Shown here: positions 10,850-23,552 of the stretch, piece after piece
How positions within the stretch are numbered: the first letter of the stretch is position 1
Layout: each line of letters starts with the position of its first letter
DNA from: Oikopleura dioica
Taxonomy: Eukaryota > Chordata > Appendicularia > Copelata > Oikopleuridae
Assembly (NCBI GenBank): GCA_907165135.1
Contig: OU015566.1
Location: 5,998,157 to 6,062,156, forward strand
Reading direction: 5' to 3'
DNA length: 64,000 nt
Translations under genes and position numbers: made by a program
Notes under the pieces: generated by a model
Told to the model about the DNA's origin: nothing
Databases searched by the model: none
What the model saw: the letters and a program-made list of their open reading frames with translations, nothing else

Positions 10850-12355
10850 GTGCGAATTTTCAAATTAGAGAATTCGACAAAAATGAAGAATTTTATTTAC
10901 ACTACTCAATACGAAAAAACGACACTATTGGTGATGGGCAGAATCTTGGACAAAGCCTTTTCAGTTGCCTTAGACGGATCAACGAAAAAGGCGGTATCGA
11001 TCGCGGCGCCAGATAGCAACTATCTTGAACAGAGCGTTCATGCTGTCCAGAGTTGCAAATTTGCTGAGCTGAGTGAGTTGAGCTGGCTGAGTGAGCTGAG
11101 CAGTCGCTCAGCTCACTGATTTTCGAAAATGAATTTATCTGCTCAGCTCAGCTCAGTTCAGACAATTATCACTCAGCTCAGCTCAGCTCAGCTCAATGAT
11201 TTACCACAATTTCACTACTAAAAAACATTAAAAAACAGCTCAACCAAGCTCACTCAGCTCAGCTCAGCTCTAATTAGTATCTGCTCAGCTCAGCTCAGCT
11301 CAACTACCTTAAAAAAGGTCTGCTCAGCTCAGAGAATTTCTCACTCAGGGCAGCTCAGCTCAGCTCAGCAAAAATAAAGCCAAATTTGCAACTCTGATGC
11401 GGTCGTCAAGAATGAGCTCTTTATCTTCGGTGGATGGCCGGATGGACAAAAAGTATAAGAATTAGAATATTTCTTAATAATTGGGTTAAGATCGCGAAAT
11501 TAGAAGGATGCGAATGGAAACAGATAAGGGCAAAATTAATCCACCCGGTTTCTTTTATGTCGGCTGCTGTCTCGTTCAAAAAGGGCAGAAACGCATTAAT
11601 TTGTTTTCCCAACTACTGGAACTCGGAGAAAAAGTGCGAGGTTTTTGATTCAAAAGCTACCGCGATGACTTACGAAACAAGATTCCTACATCGTGGTGGC
11701 AGACTCGGTCTCTACAGGGAAAAACCGACAACTGTTGGGAGTCTCGATCAACGTGATGAACAGAACAAAGTCGAGACTTTAAATTCGCTTGGCTGGTCAA
11801 ATTTGAGTGATTTTCCAGAAAGGTATTAAAATACCTTATTAAAAAGAAATGGGCTTGAAAGTCGATTGATTTAGGCAAAATAGTAAAAACGAGATTATAT
11901 CCCCTAACTGTAAAGATTCAAACATTGTTACTAACAATTTGTTAGGTATACAGCGTACCATGTTTTGATGGGTCTTCCAAGTGGAAATCTTATTCTTGCT
12001 GGAGGTATTAATGAGAATGGGTCCAAATCGGCAATTTGGCTTCTTGAGAATAATTGTTGGAAAAAAATCGGCGATCTTGAAAACGTTTGTTTCAGAATGT
12101 TTAAAAAAATTTTTGATTTTAATTAAGGCTGACGATTCTGGGTCTGCAATTATCATCAAAAATTCAATTTTTTTCGTATCTGGCTACGAAAGTCGCGTGA
12201 TCGAACGGTTTGATTTGGAAGAAGATCAGTTGATCAATCGACAAGTCATCGGAAACACTCTTCTAAGTCCTCTTCCTGTTCTTTTTGAAGTTCCTGCTGA
12301 TTTTTGCGTCTCTCGATGTGATCCTTACTGCTTTCAATTCGTTTGGCAGAAATAA
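10850..12355 (+). CDS. Kelch-like propeller protein fragment of larvacean family
   Basis: The frame from about 10860 encodes TTLLVMGRILDKAFSVALDG and the strand before a GG turn. It is interrupted by the MITE at 11048-11396 and resumes as VVKNELFIFGGWPDGQK. A further exon (about 11460-11820) has ALICFPNYWNSEKKCEVF, the LCF...KC pattern of the family. Exons at about 11946-12080 and 12128-12355 carry GNLILAGG and FFVSGY propeller strands. Small GT-AG introns separate these, one ending in TACTAACAATTTGTTAG. The family architecture elsewhere is signal or TM, Cys-rich domain, then propeller; function unknown, extracellular by inference. The fragment lacks its own Cys-rich part, which may be the pieces upstream. 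Confidence 0.5.
11048..11396. mobile_element. hAT-type MITE (349 bp) inserted in kelch-like exon
   Basis: Ends are CAGAGTTGCAAATTT and AAATTTGCAACTCTG. Flanks are ATGCTGTC (11040-11047) and ATGCGGTC (11397-11404), a 7/8 matching target duplication. The interior is made of CAGCT/GAGCT tandem units. Removing the element plus one flank copy leaves the kelch-like frame open (SVHAVVKNELFIFGG). Confidence 0.87.
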
Positions 12356-12494
12356 TAGAAACAAAATCGAATATTTCGCCGAAAAAGTGAAATCTTTTAT
12401 TAATTTTCACTTGAATTAATATTTTATATTGCTTTATTCAGGCTCAAATTTATTCACAATATTCAGGAAGTTAGATTTACAGAGAAAAATCTTA

Positions 12495-14144
12495 TTAACA
12501 GTCATTAGGATTTACGGTCAAAGGACGTTTCGCTGAAAGAGCATCGTTTTGTGTGCTTTCCGTTTTCAGTGCTTGAGGATTATTTGGCATCCTGAATTTG
12601 ATCATAATTTATGATAATTTTATGATTCATAAAATCAAAAATAGATATTAAATATAAAGAAAAAACAATTGAACTTACGAATGCCAAGAAGGAGAAAGAA
12701 CAATATCAGCAACCTCAGGGTGTCTTGATCTCAAATGGCTCTTCCAGAGATCTTTCCTTCCGTATCTTTTCGAGCAGATCGGGCATCGGAATCTTCTCAG
12801 CTCTGGGTAGTGCTTGGGCAAGTGAACGATGATGTTGGATCTGTAGGGGGTGGAGTAGCCGCAAACGGAGCAGAGGTACTTTTTCACGCTCTCGGACCAG
12901 ATGTATTTGTCCCGGAAGACTGCTTCGCCCTCACGTGGCTAGAAAAGAGGGTTGAGAAGGGAAATGAGGGAATGCAATTTACCAGGCCGATGTCTGAGTG
13001 GGTGAGGCCGGCGAAAGAAGAAGGTGGAACTTGTGGAAATCGAGGTTGAGCGTTGTTTCCCAGGAGAGCCAATGGATTCTAAAGGAAAGATAAGGAAAAT
13101 GAGAAGCTGAGATTCCTTCTTGTAAAAAAATGAATTTCTTACGGGAGGAATTCCAAGAGGCATTGGCAATCTCTGCGCGGGAGTAGGCTGGTTGAAAGGA
13201 GCGGCGCCGCCGAGTCCACTCAAAATTCGTTTCTGCTCTTCTTCGAGCAACTTTCGCCGCTGGATCGCCGCTTGAAGAATTTGATTTTGAATGCTTTGAA
13301 TCAGCGCGTTTGGGTGAAGAGAACTCGGAGCTGACACTGGGGGAGGTTGGAAAGCGCCGCCGGGTGGGAAGGGAAAGGCAGTTGGTTGCGAGGCAGTGGG
13401 GCAGTTTTCTGTGCAGATTTCTTCGGCTACGGATTCGATGATTTTTTTGAAGAAAAGAGTTTTTGATTTACCTTTTTCGGAAGAAGATTCATTCAAGGCT
13501 ATTTCTTCTTCTTCTTTTTGTTCATCGACGGACAAGTCAATTTCTGGTTCTTCCGGAAGAACGGTTTTCGGAAGCTTTTCTGTCGGAGAACTGGTGCCGG
13601 AATCGTTTGAAAAAGCTTTCTTAGCGGGAGGTTCGGCAGTTTCGGAGTCTTCTGGGGCGTCAGGACTTTTTGGCGTTTCTGGTCGGGCACGTTTTAGCGC
13701 TGTCTTTTCTGGCTCTTCTGATTGCTCTTCTTTCTAAAAAAAAGAATTATTTTTGAAGACTTTTTCTAAAGAATTTTTTAAGAAAGTAAGAGTTGTATTG
13801 TATTTTCCGCTGTTTGATTTTATCAAAAGAAATTCTGCAATTTGATTGGCAGAAAAGCCTTTTTTGATGATTTTGATTGGTCGAAAATTGATTTAAGCCT
13901 TCTCTACTTACCTTTTTCTTGAGTATGAAACTCAATAATCCAGGACTTTGAGTCACTAGTTTTTCTCTTCTCCACTAAGTTTCTGCACCTCTAGAAGATC
14001 TTCGGCGGGAACGTCTGTTGGCCAAAAAAGCGTGAAGTGAATCCCAATTCCCGGATTTTTCTGAAGTGACCAAAGAGCAGATCCGGAAATGGCATTTTCT
14101 AGCAGCGCGGATTTCGCTTCTTGCGGAACTAGACTGTCCAAGCT
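12495..14144 (-). CDS. C2H2 zinc-finger protein with two fingers
   Basis: Probable nuclear DNA-binding protein. Exons on the minus strand: 13912 to about 14144 (5' part uncertain), 13143-13733, 12983-13078, 12679-12938 and 12495-12591. The long exon encodes an acidic Glu/Lys/Pro region, then a Pro-rich stretch and a Gln/Arg/Lys helix (about IQSIQNQILQAAIQRRKLL). The fourth listed exon has two fingers, LCSVCGYSTPYRSN..H..H and FRCPICSKRYGRKDLW..H..H. The last exon joins through donor GTAAGTTC and gives a tail ending NPNDC. Inside the long exon, 13428-13472 is a 45-nt GT-AG segment with a pyrimidine run whose removal keeps frame. The true start codon was not found and probably lies in an exon upstream of 14144. 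Confidence 0.7.
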
Positions 14145-16978
14145 CTAAAAATACAGTTCAACAATGCTCCGAAAGAGTATAAAAATCAACTCTCTGAGTC
14201 CTTTTACAAAGAGCCAGCTTCTGGGGCCGAAAAACTAGCCAAGTCAATAGGATCCCATTTGTGTATTCGATACTGGCGCACGCTCCCCCACTCGCTATTT
14301 TTTACTAAGCACGTGACACAGCTGCACTTGAATGAATGTAGTTAGTTGACGATTTTTAGGTTATTTTTTCTTTTACGAATGTTTTTATAAAGAAAAAATT
14401 TTGTTTAGGAAAATTAAAATTGATAAATCAATAATTTTATTGCAAAAAAATACATTGGAAAAAGTATTAAGTATTATATTTTTAAATAATCATAAATTAA
14501 AATTATAGAAATAATTAGTAATCGTAATTTTAATTGAAAAGTCCTGCTAATGATTGTTTTTGGGCTTCAAGAAACAGTCTGCAAAAACCTTTTTATATGC
14601 AAAAAATTCGAAGAATCTTATCCTCGAATCCAATAAGATTTTAGCCAGCTGTTGTCAGGAAGATCTGTCATAATGATAAACATCAGCTGGCGGAGCATAT
14701 GGTCAAAAAGCGAATATAAATACTCGACTTTCCTGCAATCGGTCACAAAGAATATAAAATGACTGCTTAAGTTCGAACAATGTATAGAGTCGCGCCAACG
14801 TTCAGAAATTCTTTAAAGATTTTAGCCTTCTGCAAAAGATAATAAACTGAAAAATTATGAGATTCAAAGTTGTTGTTTAAAAAAATACTGTTTACGGGGT
14901 CCCATTTGGCTCAAATTTAGGGTTACTCCTATTTTCTGTAGATTTTTTTCTGGACCTATTTTTCAAACCGATTTTAATGGTGTTAGAATAATAATTAAGG
15001 GCTTCTGACTCGAGCAAAAGAAAGCCCGGTTCCCTGGCCGGGTCTTTGCCAGGGTTTGGGGGGATGGAAGGCCCCCGACGCCCTGAAAAATCGATTTGAA
15101 AAATAGGTCCAGAAAAAAATCTACAGAAATAGGAGCAGCTTAAATTAAGGGTAATTACTTGACTCCGAAAATTATATATACAAAAAACGATTCTGAAAAA
15201 AAAGAATGAAAAAACCAAATGGCCCGGAAGCGGCTTCCTGGAGACGGAGTAAACATATTTATAGAGTATTCGACCAAAAGTATTTGGCGCAAGAATCCGG
15301 AAGTGGCGGCGCGCGGATTAAGGGATTGACAACATTCACTCTGACTCGTAATCATTTGTATACAAGTATTGAGCAAAAATATATATATACTAGGGCCTCT
15401 GCTCGTTCAAGGGGAATTACTTTGTCATTTCGTTTTTCTTTCGTTATTTTCTGTTTCAAAAGTTCTTACTGTAATAGCCAAAGTTCTCATTGGGCTTCTA
15501 GTACACTAATGAATGATAGAATCGTCTTCAAATTTCATTTCCGAGCCGTAAAATCATGTTTCTAGCGCTTTTTATTCACAAAAAAAGCGCGCGGCAGGCA
15601 AAGTATACTCAGAAAAAGTATTCGCGTATACGCAAAACAGCGCCACCTATGGCGTCGCTTGCTGAGCCAATCTGCTTCAGAGAGCTGATCAATCTTGGTT
15701 TTCAAGCAAGAACTTGTGTTCTTTCTACAGCTGCTGTCACTAGGCACATCGTTCGGTAGCACCACGTGATTTATTCGCAACTAAGCGAAAAACATGGGGC
15801 AAGTTTAGAAGTTTCATCATTCTTTCTCAAGAAAACTAGAAAACCAAGGAAAAATATGCTGACTCGATAGTTTTTGTAAACTTGAAAATAACGGCTTATC
15901 AAATTTTTTGGTCAAAAAAAAACGTCCAGAGGCTTTTGATTGGTTAGAAACCTTACTAAAATAAAAAAAGAAGGTTTCTTTCTGAAAAAAGTGAGTCTGA
16001 ATTTTGATTATGATTGATAAAAATTGTTTTCTATCAAAAATATATTATTACCTGATGTGCGGATGCGCAAGCCATTGAATACTGCTAAATTTGATCGTCA
16101 GTGGCTGTTACTTTTACAATCCAATCTCAATCTCTTGAAAAAAAAATGAAATCGTCAGTTTTGAAAAAAATGATAATCTTGTAATAATTATGAATTGTAT
16201 TTTGTTTAGATATCGGCGAAGTAGCAATCCGATGCAAGAGTACCCAGCGCGTACGTCTGCCGAGCGCGAGGGCGCTAGCGAGTCGAATCGTGAAAAATAA
16301 TTTTATTTTATAGCGCGGCGAAAAAAGAGCGCCACCGAGGTGTTAACTCGCGGTTTTTGAACACTTCCGGTTCTTTTTTTTTATAATTTTTTTTTTATAA
16401 AAATTTCAAAAAAGTAATTATTAAAAAATTGATTCAAATCATGGCAAAAATTAATACGAAATAACGATTATTTTCAATTAAATTTTTGGTAAAAAGGCTC
16501 AAATTTGAGCTAGAAATAATGGAACTAAGAGTTAATATAGTGTAGATGGCAGGATAATTTTATGGTACAATTGTTAAGAAAAAAATAATTGAAAAAATTC
16601 AAATTCTCGAGAAAAAGTGAATTTTTATGGTTTCTTTCTGGAAGAAATTATATTTTGAAAATGAGGACTTTTCGCCAGCCAAAATACTCGAAACTCGAAA
16701 AACACTTGATTGCATTGAAAAATTAAGGGAGAATTAAAGACTTGTAAGCCGCAGCTGAGTGGCTAAATAAGGAACCGCTGGAGAATGTATTTTCCGCGTG
16801 TTTGGCCAAAACAAGGGCCCCTTTGTTATTCAATTTGGGAGTTGGGGCGCGAGGCGATTTTGAATTTTCTCAACCTTTGGTCCGGAAATGAAACATGGGA
16901 AGGTCACCTAAGGGCGCCTTCTTAACAGTTTAAAGACGATTCAAGACAGTCCAAGTCTGAACAAAGATCAAAAGCAAA
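14145..16978. other. Long non-coding stretch
   Basis: AT-rich, with scattered GC-rich patches near 15025-15090 and 16200-16290. It holds a foldback element at 14926-15134. No exon chain could be supported on either strand. Confidence 0.4.
14926..15134. mobile_element. Foldback element with arms of about 45 bp
   Basis: The arm 14926-14971 (CTCCTATTTTCTGTAGA then TTTTTTTCTGGACC) is the near-perfect reverse complement of 15090-15134. The centre carries a GC-rich self-complementary stretch with CCGG and GCCAGGG. This is consistent with a MITE or a structured transcript; no target duplication was found. Confidence 0.65.
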
Positions 16979-17887
16979 CTGGGCTAGGGGACCTAATCCT
17001 AAACCTGAGTCAGGGTCCAAGAAGAGCTATAATAAAACGCCCCGTAGCGGCTTAAGGGGGTGGTGGTCGAGAAAATTTTTTTTCGATTTTTTAAAATTCT
17101 GATATTATTTTTAGATTCCTTGATAAAAAAGGAGTATTTTTGGTCTCTAGCTTTTTTGATTAAACCAACTTTATTAAAGAAAATTTACGATTTTATGCTT
17201 TGAAATCGCCATTTTCGGAAATTCTAAAACGCGTTTTTCGCACTTAAACCAATTAAAAATTGATTTTTTACTGCAAGATTATGTTTCTCGATCATATTTT
17301 TATTATAAAAATCTAAAAAAATACGATTACTGTTATGTTTTCGAAAGTTTCATTTAAAAATGAATGAAAATGGCGATTTTTCAGGCTCCCAGCATTTTTG
17401 ATTCAATTACGAACTTTTTCCTAAAAGCTTACACTTGAAAATCTCCACGCGCCCACATCCGTAAGGGTCTATTCTATCATCATATGAGGTTTGATCTTTG
17501 AAAAAAAAGTTATTTTGCCCGGAATCTTGGATTGAAGTAGGGTCCACTTTCATAAATTTTTTCTCAGTTTTTTCAAAAAAAAAAAAAATTTTTTCTCCAC
17601 GCGCCCACATTCTTTCAACGTTTATCTTTAACCCTAGAAAATATAGATTTTCTTGTCCCTTTCGGTTTTTTCTCAATCATGGTTTGAAAAATCTTAATTC
17701 TCGACCACCACCCCCTTAATTTGAATCTAGCCACAACGCGGCTTCACCAGAATAAAAGTCTGAATTTACTTTTAATTCTTGATAAAGCCGCTTTGCGGCT
17801 AGGTTTACAAAAAAGCCGCTACGCGGCTTTCAATCAAAGCTCGTTTAAGACCCTGACTCAGGGTCCAACACAAGTCACCGAGCTCAG
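16979..17887. mobile_element. Family A MITE copy A3, interrupted by a TTAA element
   Basis: Left end CTGGGCTAGGGGACC followed by AACCTGAGTCAGGGTCC. Right end GACCCTGACTCAGGGTCC then CACCGAGCTCAG. Flanks are AAAGCAAA and AAAGCAGA, a 7/8 octamer match that suggests an 8-bp target duplication for this family. Two AAAGCCGC..GCGGCTTT palindromes lie right of the nested insertion at 17052-17719. Confidence 0.8.
17052..17719. mobile_element. TTAA-flanked 668-bp element, nested in family A copy
   Basis: TTAA at both ends, with perfect 18-bp inverted repeats GGGGGTGGTGGTCGAGAA inside. It contains no intact transposase frame. Length and internal phrases such as TTTTTGGTC and AGCTTTTTTGATT recur in the 668-bp element at 41804. 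piggyBac-like mobilisation is inferred from the TTAA ends. Confidence 0.85.
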
Positions 17888-20004
17888 AAAGCAGAGTCAA
17901 ATTTTATTTTAGATAAGAACGAACGAAACTGTAATTTTGATAAGAAGCGAAAAGAAAAAGTTCAGAGGCTGTCGCGCTTATTTAGGAAGTATTTTGTGTT
18001 CGAGAGGACCATTAGAGAATCTTATCTAATTTCCATAAATGGCGCAAAGTGGCTAAATCAAACATAATTATTTGTGTGTATCAGATAGTATCCTACAACA
18101 GTGTTTCCTGATAAGCGCTATTCTTGTCTCCCGCCGTGTTGAGACGCAAAATAATAATTTTAATCACCGCATAATTTACTTGAAAAAGTATCACTTGACA
18201 AATGAGATTTTTTCTTTTCCGTTGTAAGTATCCTTAATTAAAGTCTTTTCGACTAATTGGCTTGTTTATCAAAAAAGAGCTAGACAATTTATTGAGCAAT
18301 GAGATCATCAGTTCGACAATAAAATCCGATTATTTTTACAAAATTTTGGAAAATTTGTTGACCAATCAGATCATCGTATGAAGATACATTAAAATCACTT
18401 CTTCGGACTAAAATCCTGACCCCAATGTTTTTCGTTCTTGTCTTGTAGCGCAGGTTCTGGGGAGTCGAATGGTATAATTTTTATGGGTCGGTTTTACTTT
18501 ATTATATCGGTTTCTAGAGCTAAAAGTACGTGAAAATAACAAGTACTGAAGCCTCAGAACTCTGAAACTTTCTTTATAAAGTATAGTGATTTTCGGCTCT
18601 TTCGAAAGCGCAGCTCAAACTATGGTTGGGCAGACTGGTAGGCCAATCAGATTTCGGAAAACGAATTTTTCATTGAGCATCTTCCCGGATTTCGACCCCA
18701 ATTTCGATGATTTACCGACAATTTTGGACCAGTCATCATATGTCTAGTCGACTATTTTGGAAAAGAACATTGATCAAAACCTTACCAAGGGAAATATTTT
18801 TCAATCGGCGCAAAAGAGTTAAAACAAACACATTTATCCATCAATCTAATTACTCTTTGTCCACACAACTGGTCTTGATGGCCGATTTCCAAGATTGAAA
18901 TCACACTCTTGGAATAGTGCGGTTTTGGGCAACAGATTAGGACACCGTCCGAATGTATGTAAAGTAAATATAAAATATACTCTCGAATGGGCGCCACGAC
19001 GCGCTCTATTTATTTCCAGTCGACGCTTCCATCGTATAAATTCGGAACGGCGCGATTATTTATAAAGTCACACTTTTCTCTGACCTTCTCGGATTAGCCA
19101 GATTTTCTCGGCGGTTTTTAAAAGGGATGATGACTAAAATTTATTTCCCGGAAAATTAACTCCTCGACGAAATTTTGATTCCGGCAAAAATTGAATAATT
19201 TACGCGCTTTGGTTAAGGGAGTTTCCGTCACAAATTGTCATTTTCCTCGCTTTGATTCTCGAATATTTAGTATACTGACACCCTTATTTTCTTTTTTCTA
19301 TGGTTAGTTGAGACCCTTAGGGTTAATTTTTTAGTGTCAAAATTTTTGATTTCGAAAATTTTTTTCACAAAAATTTCCATCAAAGACAGCTGATTTCATC
19401 AAAATGGGCAAAAATTTTTGACAACACTCGCTGGTAAAAGATTTGCAAATGCACAATTGTAGCTTTCGAAATTACGAGAAGTCGACTTTTATCGCGAATA
19501 AGTTCCGCATTCGCCAAATTTTGTTGGCTTCACAAATCCTTATCGGTGGAGCAAGCAGACGCAGGGCAATACATCGGGAGGGCCGATAAGTGGCCGAGGT
19601 GTGATATCCGAGAGGCTAATACGAGCGATTACCGACCCCGTATCCTGCTGAAAACACTTGAATGTACTTATAAATGCACCTTATCGAGCTATTTAGAACT
19701 TTTTCTGCCGTGGAAAATAGACAGCAGTGACCTTCGAAGAAACGGAGTGGAGACATCTGTGTATTTATACATCATCAAAAACATGCCGGATACGCTTCTT
19801 TTCTTCTCCCCAGCCAAAACTTTAAAGAAGTGAAAACGAGACAAATTCAATTAAAAATGACAATTTCCGAATAAACTCGATAAGTATTTACCCGAGACAG
19901 ACTTGTGTTACAAAAGAAGAATCTTGTTTACTGAAGTTATTAAAGCCTTCTGAAAAGGGCGGTTCCATCAATTGGTTGTAGAAAGAGAACCCGAGAATCC
20001 TGAC
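17888..20004. other. Non-coding spacer
   Basis: Short open frames only. No gene, RNA or clear inverted repeat was supported. The last several hundred bases presumably include the promoter of the downstream coiled-coil gene. Confidence 0.35.
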
Positions 20005-21619
20005 ATGATCCTTCTTTGTCTTCTTTTCTATCGCTACGTTCTTGCAGAGGGTGATGCGAAGGGTAGTATTTGCTCGGTAGGATTCAAATGCGAAGACTTC
20101 TGTGAACGACCAGCGCTTTCGAGAAAATCGGATAAATGCAGAGATGAAGGTTGGTTAAAATTAAAACTATGGAAACTCGAATTCAATGGATAAGGCGTCG
20201 AGAAATTCAAAGTTTGCAACGCTGAGTGTAGCAGCTTTGCTTGCACTCTCGGATGCAGACAAAAATTGACGGAGAAAATCGCACTGTGCCCGTGCGCTTA
20301 TCAAGCTTATGAAACGTTGATGAATTCAACTGTTGCTTTGGAAAGAGGATGGAGCGATGCAACAACGCCTTATCAAACTGTTATTGATCATTTGAAAGAC
20401 ATTCGTTTGTCAAATATTGATATTATGATTGAGAAAGACAAAAATACTTTCTTGGAAGGGGAGCTTATTAAGATAATAAGCAACGTAACGGTATTTCTTG
20501 AAAATAGTATATTTTTCGAACCCTGAATTTAGTCCCAGAATCTTGTTATAGAAAAAATGCAATCTGAAATGGAACAGACAAAAAAACTTTTAGAAAATCA
20601 ACTGTCGTATATAGCGGCAAATACATCTGTTTGTAGACAATCATCGAATCTGATTTTTAATTTTTTTAGGTCCATTCAGATGCCTTTGAGAGTTTGAAAC
20701 TAGATGTTGAGCAGACGAAAAAGATGCTTGAAAATGAAGTTGCAAACATCGCTGCAAATACCTCTGTCTGTAAGAAATATAACTTCTCATCATAATTTAT
20801 AAATTAAGGCCCACTCTGAAGCTTTTCAATTTATTAAAAAAGATATCAATGAAACGAAGGAAACATTTAAAAATCTTGAAACTCATTCTGAGCTTCTAAT
20901 GAACCAATTGGACATTCTTCAAACAGAAGTATTCGCCAAAGACGATTATATTCGATACCTTGAAGTCAACTTCATTCAAACAATTCAAAATTTCACGATG
21001 ATGGTATTTATGTCTATTTGTAAAAATCAATTTTTCTTATTAAAAACAAGGTCGAAGAACAAAAAAACACTGAGCAAATTTTGGATGCATTCTATGAAAT
21101 CGTAGACTCAAAAGAGACTGGAATTGGCTTCTACACCGGAGATGACAAAGGATCTGTTAGAAGCGCGTCTTCCGATGATTACATAAAAAAAGTTTTTGAT
21201 TATGTGGATTTGGGTTTAAAGAAAATCAATTTGAAGGTATCATATTTGTTAAAGCCTTTGAAAATAAATAATAATCTCACAGTTTTTTTACAACACTGAT
21301 CGAGAAATTCATCATAAAGACTGGACGATTCGGTACACTCATTCTGGTTCAACTCGAACCTTATTTTTGAAAAAATCAGGTAAAGTCATGGTAAAAAAAA
21401 AACTGACCGAGAGTGAAAATTATTTAAGATTTTAATTTTGATTCTTTTATAGGAGGAACACCAAATTTCAAAGCTCGATGTGAAAATCTAAATGAAGGCG
21501 ATGGGGAGATTAACTGGACAGATACAGCACAAAGAAGTTCTGTTGACGGAGAGTTTAGAAAACTTTACTTAGAAAATGATAGTGGAAATTTCATCCGTTT
21601 TAATATCGAGTTTTTATGA
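20005..21619 (+). CDS. Secreted Cys-rich coiled-coil protein
   Basis: Eight exons join in phase: 20005-20149, 20195-20506, 20552-20632, 20680-20769, 20822-21003, 21051-21236, 21283-21379 and 21453-21619. ATG 20005 begins MILLCLLFYRYVLAEG, a clean signal peptide. A Cys-rich part follows (ICSVGFKCEDFCER, VCNAECSSFACTLGCRQ, LCPC). Then comes a long helical, coiled-coil-prone region in which two consecutive exons repeat the pattern EQTKKxLENxxxxIAANTSV, an internal exon duplication. The C-terminal part (from FFYNTDREIHHKDW) is about 80 residues, Trp- and Arg-containing and beta-rich by eye. No known enzyme motif is present. An extracellular structural or adhesive role is inference. Ends in NIEFL and stop. 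Confidence 0.8.
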
Positions 21620-22423
21620 TTTGAATAAATAATCTTTCAAACCAATGTCTCAATTGGAAAGTAGTCGTAGTATTAAATGAAATCATAAAAACCGGAAAGA
21701 TGTTGATGAGTGTGGTCGCAGGTGCGTTTGGGATTAGCACTTGGTGGCTTGATCAAAGTGTTGAGGTGTGTCCGTTTTGGTCGGCTCCCGAGCTCTGAGA
21801 AAAAATTTGTGAAAAAAACGTAGACAAATGTGTGATTTGGCCACGTGTTTGGGCGGTTTCCCCAAACCAACTTTCACTCCCGGGTACTGCTTCTAAAATG
21901 CTCGTAAACGAAGTTTTACGAAAAAGGCGAAGAAAGATTGCGCCGCTTCATGAATATCGGAAAAGATCAAACACGGATACGAATATGGCGGAAAGGATCG
22001 AAATTCTAGCACCGCTGAGAGGTGGATACCCGGATCAAAATTGATAATATACTCCACACTTCTATTGCATAAATAAAACTCGCCCTTCTGATTGATGCCA
22101 AAAAGCAGAGAAATTCAAAAAGAAAAATTGTTTTAAAAAAGATCTAAAAAAATACAATTATCGAGTTTTATCGCCGCTCGCACGCAAAAAGAATGGCGGC
22201 GCATACAATACCAAAATAAGCAAGATGAAAGGAAATTCTTGAAATGGCCCATTTTGGCGTCAACTGTGGTCGCGAATGCTTTTTTTGCGGCGGCGGCGTA
22301 ATTCCAATTACTCTGTTGAGCCCAGCTAGGAATGACAAAAAGCCAGAAACTGCGGTGACAGATACTTTTTTTCTTCTTGCCTAGAAGTTAAACTGTAGTA
22401 GCCGGCTTCGAGTTATAGCAGCA

Positions 22424-22676
22424 TTTAACGCCGGAACGCATGAAATAGATTTTTCCCGGAACGCATATCGACCCATTTTTGGGTGAGAGCCCGTAGACCC
22501 GTTTTCTTGCTTACATCAACCCATATTTTATTATAAATATGATCTTCAGAGGCCGAACTACAATATTAGATACATGAAATATCTCTCATGTGTTGTTTTA
22601 ACACTAGAAAATGCTGACGTTTGAAGCCATATTTCAGCGCCTTACCCAGAAATGGGTCGATATGCGTTCCGGCGTC
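22424..22676. mobile_element. Foldback element around GGAACGCATATCGACCC
   Basis: CGCCGGAACGCAT at the left, with CGGAACGCATATCGACCCA further in, is mirrored on the right by TGGGTCGATATGCGTTCCGG and GCG. The arms are diverged in the middle. Telomere-like GGGTTAGGGTTA repeats follow shortly after at about 22740. Confidence 0.6.
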
Positions 22677-23166
22677 AAGTAAAAAATATAATAAGTTATT
22701 CTGGAAAGGTTCATTAATGAGAGCAAGGGTTAGGTTTTGGATTAGGGTTAGGGTTAATCTAACCATTTGGAAGTATAGTTCATTATACAGACCAAATGCT
22801 ATTAGTAGAAGTTGACCATTACTATACTCTTTTTTTATTGACCGAACTACCGAAGTTATATCCAAAGGATCAGTATTTTCAGTTTTTGATCCCCAAAAAT
22901 ACAAAAAAGTTATGTAAATTAGAGAAACATCTCATATTTTCTTGCCATAAATCTAATTATCAAGGAAAAAATAGACGGACAGTAATCTTTAAGAAGGCTT
23001 TCTTTGGCCTATTTTGTCTGTTTTTGCGAAAAATTGACAATTTTGTCATGATGGGTTAAAATTTTCCTGCAAGAAATTCGCTCTCTTGGTAGAGATCAAA
23101 CGAAGCGCGAAACGAAATTATCCGAAGCTCTATTTTTAATTAATTTATTCCGCGTTTTTACTTGTT

Positions 23167-23442
23167 TTAATAGTTCTTGTCCGTCCGGCGGTATTTTTTA
23201 TATTCACAATAGATAGCCATATATACAATACACAGGAAGGGGCTTGAGTCCAAATAAGTATAGAAAGCGATATTCCATTTTTCGCGCGCTTTGATCATGT
23301 CCCTGCGCGTTGTGGAAATACTTGGAGAGGAAACAACTTCTCTATTTTGCATTACACGAATGTACATTTTGCCCCCTCTTGCCAAAACAGCCGCAATCAA
23401 ATTAAGACGCTCCTTGACAAGCACCGACAATAGCCGAAACAT
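23167..23442 (-). CDS. Hypothetical 91-residue protein
   Basis: An ATG-initiated frame, beginning MFRLLSVLVKERLNL, with a basic middle and a hydrophobic stretch near the C-terminus (SPFLCIVYMAIY) that could be a membrane helix. I do not recognise it. A CACGTG box lies just upstream at about 23497. It may be chance or an old transposon fragment; support is weak. Confidence 0.25.
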   Translation of the reverse strand: MFRLLSVLVKERLNLIAAVLARGGKMYIRVMQNREVVSSPSISTTRRDMIKAREKWNIAFYTYLDSSPFLCIVYMAIYCEYKKYRRTDKNY

Positions 23443-23552
23443 TATTTTTATTTTCTCAAATCAGTCGCATGGAAATTTTTGTTCGAACATGCAAGTCACG
23501 TGACCGGGGCGATCTTTTGTTTGTTTTCTCCGAAGAAGGAATCTCTTAGAAA

